64,000 bases of DNA from Spisula solida (taxonomy: Eukaryota > Mollusca > Bivalvia > Venerida > Mactridae), in NCBI GenBank assembly GCA_947247005.1, contig OX365949.1:19843130-19907129 (forward strand), written 5' to 3'. Every line of letters starts with the position of its first letter. Position 1 is the stretch's first letter. The notes beneath the pieces were generated by a model. It ran no database searches, was not told where the DNA came from, and saw only the letters and a program-made list of their open reading frames with translations. A program made the position numbers and the translations under genes. Shown here piece by piece: positions 13,601-25,600 of this stretch.

Positions 13601-16600
13601 TAAAAACAGTAAAAAATACTCTATCAGCCGTTGTTATATGTTGTACATTACGTTAGTCCATAATTATTCTTAGTATAAACCTACAATGAATGAGAAGAAG
13701 AGACAACACAAAGAAACGTGAGCTATCAATAGATTGACTTGATTGTGTATGTTGATCTGTCCTGAGTGAAGCTCCAGCATCCTGAGTGTACCTCCGGTAT
13801 ACTGATTCAAGTAGCTCTGCTCTTAATGTTTCAACTGGGCAAGTTGCACGCTCATCAATTCTGGTACACCGGAGAAACATGCTGAAAGCTTACGGAAACC
13901 ATGCAGAATATACTGGTTCCAGCAGTCTTACTGTCAAAGCAATAGGAGCCGCAAAATGAAACAGTCGGTACCAGTCTAATAGGCACATTTGCAGTCCTGA
14001 AATTTGCTGTGTACCACACTATATGATCCGGATATCTCGATCAGTCGGTTGGCCTATACAATCAAGCCCACCAACTGAAGGTGATGAATACCCCAAGATA
14101 CCAAGTTATTTATAGATTACAATTCTTTAGCTATTTTTAGAAAGGACCACCCAAGGAACATTCCTGTGAAGTTTGGTTGAAATTGGTCAAGTGGTTTAGG
14201 AGGAGATGTCGTTTGAATGAATTGTTGACGCACGCCCGCACAAACGCACGCACGCACTGACGACGGACGAAGACTGATCACGATAGCTCACCTTGTCACT
14301 ATGTGACAGGTGAGCTAATAAAAACAACAAATAACTAAACTGATCTGAATATAAGTAAGAAAATAAAAACAACAAATAACTAAATTGATCTGAATATAAG
14401 TAAGAAAATAAACAAGAGGGCCCAAAGGGCCCTAGGTCGCTCACCTGTCGAACTTGACCTAGATTTTGTTGAGATGATCATTGTGGCCTAGTTTTATAAA
14501 AATTAAGTCAAAATTGTGACTTCTAGTGACAACAAAATGTTTTTCTATTATTTGACCTTGTGACCTAATTTTTGACCTCGGATGACCCAATATCGAACTT
14601 GACCTAGATTTTGTTGAGATGATCATTGTGACCTAGTTTCATAAAGATTAAGTCAAAATTGTGACCTCTAGTGGCTACACAAGGTTTTTCTATGATTTGA
14701 CCTTGTGACCTAGTTTTTGACCCCGGCTGATCCAATATCGAACTTGACCTAGATTTTGTTGAGATGATCATTGTGACCAAGTTTCATAAAGATTAAGTCT
14801 AAATTGTGACCTCTAGTGACTACACAAGGTTTTTCTTTGATTTGACCTTGTGACCCAGTTTTTGACCCAATATCGAACTTGACCTAGATTTTGTTGAGAT
14901 GATCTTTGTGACCAAGTTTCATAAAGATTAAATCAAAATTGTGACCTCTAGTGACTACACAAGGTTTTTCTATGATTTGACCTAGTGACCTAGTTTTTGA
15001 CCCCAGATGACCCAATATCGAACTTGGCCTAGATTTTGTTGAGATGATCATTGTGACCAAGTTTCATAAAGATTAGGCTAAAATTGTGACATCTAGTGTC
15101 TACACAAGCCAATTGTTGACGGACGGACGGACTGACGACGGACGACGGACGAAGAGTGATCACAAAAGCTCACTCTGTCACTTTGTGACAGGTGAGCTAA
15201 AAACAACAAATAACTAAACTGATCTGAATATAAGTAAGAAAATCAAAGAGACAAATAACTAAACTAATCTGAGTATACCGGTAAGTAAGAAAATCAAAGA
15301 GACAAATTTATAAGTAAACTAATCTGAGTATACCGGTAAGTAAGAAAATCACAGAGACAAATAACTAAACTGATCTGAATATAAGATGCTAATAGAATGA
15401 CCAGGTAGACTGAGTAGTGTTAGTATAAATATTGTGTAGTTTAGTTAAAATACCATAAAACATACCGGTATACATGTATATAATACAACCTCTCTAGGAC
15501 GGCCTCTATAGAGCAATAACCTCTCTGTAATAACAACCTCCTCAAAATGGCCTTAGAAAACCATTTACTATAAATTAATCCTCTGTACATTAATTAAGAA
15601 ATAATTAATACGTAGCTAAGTTTTGTTGCATAATAAAATATAGGCACGTGTTTGGATGCGTAGTAATTAAATCACGAGTGCGTAGCAAGAGTGATTTAAT
15701 GTACGCATTCAAACGAGTGCCTATATTTTATAACACAACAAAGCACAGCTCCTATTATTTCGATTCTAACATCGTCAATGCTTTACCATTTATACCACAA
15801 CAAGACAGGTTGACGTCAAACTACTTTCTTTCCTAGGAACGTTACCGTCACCGTTACGTCATTTGTCATACTTTATGACGTCAATTGTGACGTCATCAAT
15901 CAGCTATATTTTATCGCGGTAATAAAATATGGTAAGATCAATATACGCAAAGAAGGCTTATCTCACGTGCTATGTTAGAATAGCCAATATTTGTCGCTCT
16001 CAAAGGGTGTTGCTCTACAGAGGTCGTACTGTATGAATATATACTATCCTATGCCAAATACATAACATATGGTACAGTTCTACAAACACAATCATGCAAA
16101 CATCACATGCCAAACATCACATGCCAAACATCACATGCCAAACATCACATACCAAACATCACATGCCAAACATCACATGCCAAACATCACATGCCAAACA
16201 TCACATGCACATGCCAAACATCACATGCCAAACATCACATGCACATGCCAAACATCACATGCCAAACATCACATGCCAAACATCACATGCCAAACATCAC
16301 ATGCTAACAGCTAAATACTACATCTTACCCTAATGGTATTTCATTCGCTGTCATTGTATAAACTCTTTTCTGTCTGAAAGGTTATAACAAACCAATGGAA
16401 ACTTACATAATTCTGGTATAAATTTTCAGAAAAAAGACAAATTATTTAATGACAATACATGCATTCTGTATGTCATGTGATTAAATAAAATGGCAAATTT
16501 TGAAATACCGTATAGTTACTGATTCACTTTTTCTATAACATATTTGTGCTTTCAATCCTTTTAAAGTGATTAAACCCTGGTTTCAGTGTAAAATCCAATC

Positions 16601-19600
16601 AGATTATATGAAACACAATAAACCCTATAATTACCTTCAAATATTTTGACCAGTTTTACAGTTTTATTGGTATAATCAGCATTTGTAATGCCTTTGACCA
16701 TTTACACAATAAAACAATTAATTTAGAACAGTTGAACCAATAATTAATGCAAGAAACAAAAATCCATATTTTTTATAATAAAAGATGAAGAGTAACATGC
16801 ATCACTCACACATACCGAAAGTTGGGACTAGTATTAAGTAACTATTAACATTCAAACTTCCTGGTGAGTGTAAATAAACATACAACAATAGGATCAAACA
16901 TGACATAAAAAACTTCCTCACCAATTATACTGTAAGTACATCTAGTCAATAAGTGCTACTCTATTCTTAGTTTATGAAGAACTTAAGTAATGATGAAAAT
17001 ATATACAGGGCCTAGTGACGGTCTTGTTTGACTCTCATCAGCCTGGCCTACATCTACATACCCGATCTTCCTGTGTAGACAGATACTTATGCACCTATCA
17101 ATGTTTTCCCCCAGGGGGGGAGCGGCGGGCATACGCGGGACTTTTGACAGAAGGCTGTTCCCGATAGGTGGGAATTTGACAGACAGATTGGTGCAGAGTC
17201 CCGGGAAATTTTGACTTCGGCCGAAATTTTGATCCCGGGGGTATGTAAAGCATCTCCCAGTGAGGGGATTTTGACAAATTGCCCTTGCTCTAGGGTGGGA
17301 ATTTAGACTTTGAAAAAGTAAAAATGTCAAATTCCCCTGGGTCAGCCTGCCGCTCCCCCCCTGGGGGAAAACATTGATAGGTGCATTATCCTTACAACAA
17401 AACAGAGATAAATACGCCTTATTGTTTGTTTATTGTTGTTTTTCTCAGACATTTACAAGTGAATCCATTTAAATTCTCAATGTTTTTTACAACTAATTTA
17501 GGTCTTTTATTGGTCAAGTTAATTCTCTCATTACATCTTTTTGCACCATAATTTTGGCAAATATACGAATACAAATACGGAAGTTTATTTTGCATAAAGC
17601 ATAATACAATGCTTATAACAAATAAATACAAATAACACAGATGAATAACATGAATTTTCAGCAGACAAACAAATATGGAATGAATATATTGATATTAAGC
17701 GTTGTGCGTTCAAAGTCCGGCTGGCATCGTAAGCTGTCTGGCTAGTCCAAATGCTCATTATTCCACCAGCCATGATTTGGACAATCACTGGTAACAAGAG
17801 ATATAACATACCATATTACACATATAACATTTTCAACAGACAATCAGTCACACATATGGGATGGATTTAGACAATATCAAACACTTCTAAATTTAAAGTA
17901 AAACTGGAATTAATTTTAATGAATTCTAGTACACTTGTACAAATAAGGTACCAGGTATTACATGTGCTAATGACATGTATGTACAAGTGTCTAACCTAGC
18001 TACATGTTTAATTTATGCATGCGCTGAGTCCCCTGGAAATTTGGCAAAAATGACATTGGTCAGGGTTGAGATTCTGATCAGGACACGTTCTAAGAAAAAC
18101 AGCTGGTGGACCTCTCTGAGAAAAAAATTCTGGATTTGTACATGTTATGATAAGTGACAGTATATAAATAACACATAGCTTCGAGGGTGACAGTAAAAAT
18201 GTCAGCCTGAGGAAAGTACTGTTACCCAAGGCTGAAGGCCGCGGGTAACAGTACTTTTAGAGGGCTGACATTTTTACTGTCACCCTCGAAGCTATGTGTT
18301 ATTTATTTTATTATCCCAAACTTTTTTCAGCGATTATCTACTGTAAACCAAGAAATTATTTTATGCAATTTAATTTAGCAGAGCTCACATGTGAAATAAT
18401 TTGCAGAAATGATAAGTAGCCGCCAAAGAGTTAATATTGGTTTTAGAAAGAAAATGTCACGTGACAAAAAAGTACTGTCAAAAAAGTACTATCACCCTGC
18501 TGACAGTAAAAAAAATGTTCAATCACGTGGTATATTGATCCGCTTGATCGTAATAGTAACAAGAGGGCCCAAAGGGCCCTAGGTCGCTCACCTGTCGAAC
18601 TTGACCTAGATTTTGTTAAGATGGTCATTGTGACCCAAGTTTTATACAGATTAGGCCAATATTGTGACCTCTAGTGACTACACAAGGTTTTTATATGATT
18701 GACCTAATGACCTTCTTTTTTACCCCAGAAGACCCAATATCGAACTTGACCTAGAATTTGTTGAGATGATCATTGTGACCAAGTTTCTTAAAGATCAAGC
18801 CAAAACTATGACCTCTTGTGACTACACAATGTTTTTCTATTATTTGACCTTGTGACCTAGTTTTTTACCCCGGATCACCCAATATCAAACTTGATCTAGA
18901 TTTTGTGGAGATGATCATTGTGACCGAGTTTCATAAAGATTAGACCATAAGTGTGACCTCTAGTGACTATGCAAGGTTTTTCTATGATTTGACAATGTGA
19001 CCTAGTTTTTGACCCAAGATGACCCAATATCGAACTTGACCTAGATTTTGTTGTGTTGATCATTGTGACCAAGTTTCGTAAAGATTATGCTAAAACTGTG
19101 ACCTCTAATGACTACACAAGGTTTTTCTATGATTTGACCTTGTGACCTAGTTTTTGACCCCGGATGACCCAATATCAAACTTGACCTAGATTTTGTTGAA
19201 ATGATCATTGTGACCAAGTTTCATAAAAATTAATTCAAAATTTTGACCTCTAGTGACTACACAAAGTTTTTCTATGATTTGACCTTGTGACCTAGTTTTT
19301 GACCCCGGATGACCCAATATCGAACTTGACCTAGATTTTGTTAGGATGATCATTGTGACCAAGTTTCATAAATATTAAGTCAAAATTGTGACCTCTAGTG
19401 ACTACACAAGGTTTTTCTATAATTTGACCTAGTGACCTAGTTTTTGACCCCAGATGACCCAATATCGAACTTGGCCTAGATTTTGTTGAGATGATCATTG
19501 TGACCAAGTTTCATAAGGATTAGGCTAAAATTGTGACCTCTAGTGTCTACACAAGCCAATTGTTGACGGACGACGGACGAAGAGTGATCACAAAAGCTCA

Positions 19601-22600
19601 CTCTGTCACTTTGTGACAGGTGAGCTAAAAATACTACCTGTTTGTCTATATGAAATTAACATTGAGGGGTAATAAAAGACAATGCTACGTTCAAGGGGAG
19701 ACAATTGTCACAGGTAACAGTTATACACACTGTAATGGAAGTGGAGGCCTATGTACTGGTACAGCAAATTTTGGTACTATACAGGGTGTTAAATAAGTTT
19801 GTTCTCAAAATTTAAATTCACATCACATGCTTTTTGAGCAATGTACACTTTAATTTCTTACTTAAATAGCTCCATTTAATGCCAAAAAAATTAGAACAAT
19901 AGTAGACCCCTTTTGAATTAAAACTGAAAATGTTACAGTCTTCCGAGGTCAGAAAAATAAACTATTGAAACTTCAACATTGAGAACAAACTTTTTTAACA
20001 CCCTTTTTGACAAAAAATGTTTGTCTCCCAAAGGATATCTGACCTAAAATTTCAAGGCACAACTAGGCTTGGAATGGTACCATAATTGGAAATAATATTG
20101 ATACCATTCTAAAATTTATTCTATTCTATTATTTTACTTTTTGACAGCGCGTATGAATACATAAATAACTTGACTCGTCCTTGCATAAACCTCATTTGCA
20201 TATATATTACACTAGACTGAGTATATTATATAGAGGATCTTGCATGAGTGCTCATTACATACGAGTTTTATTTATTTAAACGAGTGGACAAAATGATATG
20301 ACACGAGGCTTTGCCGAGTGTCATATAGTTTTTGTCGACGAGTTTAATAAAACTCGTATGTAATTAGTACAAATGTAAGATTCTATTTATCACATAACCT
20401 TTAAAATTGCACATTATTGGTCAAAAGGATGTTTCAGCCAAAATTCAGCGGTACAATGAGCGCGACGTCATGGCGACGTTGATATCATCCTGAGGTCATT
20501 GACGGATCAATGCATGGATTGGCTAATGTCACGCTAATTTAGATATTTATTGCACAGTCTGGGAGTGCCGAACGATATTTACGGCACGGCTTTACGGCAC
20601 TTCTGGACCGCAGGTTATGTGATAAAATGTTCATGTAATGGGTTCATTACACTCCTGCAATGTAGTTTATGTAATCAATATAAAGAATTGACTTACGTTT
20701 CTGAGGTATTATCAGTTGGTACATCAGCACTGGTAGAAGTTACCTCCCCTGTCTGAGATACAGTAATCTTGTTCTGTATTACCTCCCCTATTTGACTCTC
20801 CTTACTGGGAGTTGGGGTGTCGTCTGGATCTTTGATCAAATCCATTAAAAGTACGTTCAAACTTTCTGCGGCTTCTTTTACACTAAAATATATCAATTGT
20901 TGAAAATGACGCAACGGAAGTAACATTGCAGATGGCAATGACAATTTATTGTAAATCAATTTTATAAGTAAATTTATTGGGTAGAATTTTGCGTTTTTAG
21001 GGGAGGAAAAATGATTATTTTTACATAAATACATTAATCAAACTTCTACATTATAACAAAAGATATTGAAACGGTATATAATGTTTGTTTCACCAAAATA
21101 TTTACTTTTTTCTAGTTTTAGTGTCTATATCATTGGATACAAGACGTGGTAGAATAGCACGAAGTATTCCTGACACAAACGGCAGCATAGATCTCCCAGC
21201 TAATGTAACAAACTCCTTCAACCATGTGATCGCCGTAAAACTAATCAAATCATCTGCAATACAGCAACAACATAGACATGTCAATAACAAGGCTAATGTG
21301 AAATTACTTGACTTACGGAACAGAACAAAACATCCAAGGTATAACTTGATTATTCAGATTGATCAGTCACTTGTTTACATATCATTGCATGCATTAACAT
21401 TGTAATTTCTCTTACTAATATGTTATTTCAATACATATATTATGTAATAGTATGCTGCTTAGTGAATAAGGTACTTGTTTTCATGTTTTCACTGCCTTTT
21501 TCTCCAATTATGTTAAAAACAGTAAAATTACAATGTTATGATATTCCAATGTTTGTATGCAAGTGACAGACCTGAATAAACAGATTGTAAATAATCATTC
21601 TATATTTTACTGCATGATAGATTTCAGTATCATGTCCCCATTGCAACCTAATTATCAGAAATTCTAAAAGTGATCATGGTGACCTTGACCTGATGATTTC
21701 AAAATCAATCGGGGTCAACTACTGATGGTGACCAAAGTTTGAAGATCCTGGGCCCAACCTTTTATTGATTGGAAACATTTGGTCTATCAGTTCATGTTAA
21801 AGGTCACATCGACCTAGACCTTTGACCTACTGACCTCAAAACCAAATGGGATTATCTGCTGTTAATAAACAACCTCCATGAAAACATGAGGATCCTAGGG
21901 TTAAGCATTCTTGAGTTCTTAAAATTCTACCAACTGACAGACCAATTGACCTGCGCAAAGTATTATAAGTCTCATAAAGTTGGAGAGCATAATAAAATGA
22001 CAATTTCCCTACGATCTTATATTTTCCTCATTGGATATTTGAATCATGGACAATCATAGGACATGAGTTTATCAGTTTCTGCTGAAAGCTAGGAGACAAA
22101 CCTTGAAGATTTTCACTGTGAATGACGAGTATGTTGGCCATCTGAGCATAGTTCAAATATCCTTGGGATTTCTTTATACCACTCAAAAACTCACGTAGAG
22201 CAGACTGGCACCTGAAAACAGATTTATGGTTACACATAAGTTATGCAAGGCACATTGACAACATAAATAATCTGCAGTGTGCAGTTACGATAAATTTTGT
22301 GTTAACATACATTAGAATCAAATACATTCAATACATACATAGAACATTGTGATATCACAAGTTAACAAGTTTTAGAGATGTTCGTAAAACATAAATGCCC
22401 CATGGTAGCCCTATAGTCCGTAACATTCGACATGCAACTTCGACATTTTACTTATAGACCTCAATATGGGTCATCCTCACTATTGGTTATCTAATGTTGA
22501 TAAACAACCTCCATCTTATGTTTGAAGATCTTAGGGTAAAGTGTTCTTGAGTTACAGACTGGAAACAGTCGGGTTGTCCTACCAATTGAAAGACCAACAG

Positions 22601-25600
22601 ACCGACCTACATGATGAGCGAAGCAATATACACTTTTCATCAAAGATGGGGGTGTAATTATCTTTTTGTACATTTAAATTTCATCAAAACTAATGATAGC
22701 CACTGAGGAATGTCTATGAGTTGATTAAGTAGTTATATATTAACCTAGAATAAAATCTTACATTTTTCTTATTTCTTGGTTAGAATCACCCAGTATTTCA
22801 AACAATCCATCAAGAAATTCTGGCAGCAAGACTAACATGTTGATATCTGGTACTGCATCTAGTGTTATAATCTGAAATATAATGTAGTATACAACTTAAA
22901 CCTATCCTCATTTCAGCCATAAAACATGGAAACACATTTTGTTTAATCTTCATGCCTTTCCACACATTTAAAAGTGGGCCATGGTCCTGTGCAAAGTTTC
23001 TGTCTCTTCTCTCAAAGTCGGAGAAAAAAAAAGCTGTAACGTAACTTATAATATATAAATACAGAACACGTGTTGTTGTCGAGTTATTTCCAACTACTCA
23101 AAGTCGGAGGTCATTCACATTGACCAATTAGGCAAAGAAAAAACTGGATAAGCATGCACTTATGACTGTCTCAGTCAAACGCCAACAAACTAACAACGAT
23201 ACATACCCAGGAGACAAGGAATTGTCTGGCAAATGGATTCTTGTTATAAATACGTTCACGTAACAGTGGGATGAAAGATACGAGATCAAACGATGAACTT
23301 TCTGTAACAATGTCCTGAAAATACATTAATGTTATTGGTCATTATAGAATGGTTAAATATTTCAAGCTAAAGCCATACACTTTGACTTTAAAGTCTGGCA
23401 GGACTGTTTGATATAAGGCACTGATAAAAACATATATGCAAAATCATAACACGATAAAACCCCTTTTTACCCGTATGATGACTGTGACAGGAGCAAGAAG
23501 TGACTCTCATATTCAATTTGAATTTTTCATTAATAAATAGAGGATATTACATGAGTGACTTTTCATATTGAATTTATTAAACGAGTTGAATAAAATAATA
23601 AAATGTGAGGCTCTGCTGAGCATTTTATCGATTTTATTAAACGAGTTTAATAAATTTAATGTGGAAAGTCACAAATGTAATGTTCTTTTTATCACATGTT
23701 AGCTTTTTTCCGGCCGAAACATAAAATAGCTACCTATTTTCACTATAATAACCGCGCAACTTTGACGACGTCGCCTACGCTTTGAGTGACGTCGCGTGAA
23801 GGCTTTATTACACTAGTGTATTATCAAAAATAAATAATGGCTTTATTACGCTACCACGACGTCAAACATGTGATAAATAATTATGTCGAATATATTTTCA
23901 CGGTCCTGCAAAAAAAAAATTATTTGCAGATAATGCATTTTCTTGGGCTTCATGTAATTTTATTGTAAACTTGGTATGTTCCCTTCTCCTTATCCAGTAG
24001 GACTCGACTAACCATTGATGTATGTGGGTGGTATTTTTGAAAGGTCACTTCAAAAGATCAATCATTTTAATTGTTAATGCTCTGACTACTGACTAGTTAA
24101 AAACAAATTATTCGGAATTCTTTTCATATTAAACTGTGAAATACCAAACTGAAACGGAAAAGTGTTTCAAGTCCATGGCTTATTTGTACATCAGTATAAA
24201 AAATTATGTGTTTATGCCCACCCACCCAACAAACCAACATGCTTATCAATTAACTGACTAAAACACAAGATAAGCAATGTATACCTTAATAAGCCTGTCT
24301 AATAATTCAGTTCCACTTTTCACATTTTGGTCTGGATCAGAGGCTAACTGTAATATAAAACATAAGTAATATTAATACATGCCAAATCTCCCGCATCATG
24401 CGCAAGTCTCAACTCACGGATGATCGGAGGCAAGATTTGATCAAACCTCACAAATTTATTGGATATACTTGAACCTGACATTTCTTGTTTACATTATTAA
24501 AATGATCACAAATATGAGTAATATTGTTAAATTATAAAGCAGAGATGCATTCTTTACACAATGTGTAATAGCCTACACATATAACAATGCCATAATACAA
24601 ATTCCGAAATCTGCAAATTTGACCTACCTTACTTAATGCATCAAATATCTCATTGAAGAAAGGTAGAACCGATCCTCGTGTGACTTTAACAATGTTGTAT
24701 AATGCTTCACACGAGTAGTATCTAACTTGACTGTCAGCATCCCTCAGACAGGCTAGTACTGGTTTCACCAGTTCATTCACATAACGACAAGAGTCCTTGC
24801 AAAAAAAGATATAGGGAATTAAAATGCTACATTTTGTAATCAATTGCAATAACACGTAACTGCTTTATAAATGACATTGTAATTTCTTCAATAAATAACT
24901 TTTTAAGAAGTAATTGAATCAAAATTAATCATGTATAATAAACAATAATTATGATCATAATTGTTATGCTAAACAGGTTCTTAAATTCATGCTATTAAAA
25001 TTAATACTGATGTTTTTACCTTTCCAAGAGCAATTGCAGCTGCAGCGAGACCAATAAGCCCCCCTTTCCTTGCGTTTGGGTTACTGGATAGAGCAAAATT
25101 GTCACCAAGTATCTTCAGTACGGCTTTGATCTGTAGATCCTGCTGCTGATTGGTAAACTCTTTTACCATCCTGAAAACATCAAGCAAAACTCACATTATG
25201 ATACATTTTGTATACATCTTACCATTTGGACAACACTAATTACGATTTGGCTTCTACAATATGTAGCCATTTTAATAAGTTTGCTTAGTATTGCTAAAGT
25301 ATGTCACATAATGTATATGCTTTCTGAAGCAGAACAATAAAGTAATGTATGGCAGACAAACCAATAACTTGAATTGAACTCAAGGCATATGAATCATAAA
25401 TAAGTAGCCATTTTAGGCACTACATAAGCAGCCCTAGTTTAGGCTGATAGAATATGTTGCAGGACGCTGATTGGTAAACCAATCTCTCAAGCGACCTGGT
25501 CCGATAGCCTCCTCACATTCTACTGTGGGCATAAAAAGATGTATAACTTACATCAGTTCACTGACATTAATAAGAAAGGACAGGTTATCAATCTTTTGAT

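Noticed and set aside
16069..16333. Three overlapping frames with [14 protein letters not shown] repeats
   Set aside because: By-products of the 14-bp minisatellite in all three frames.
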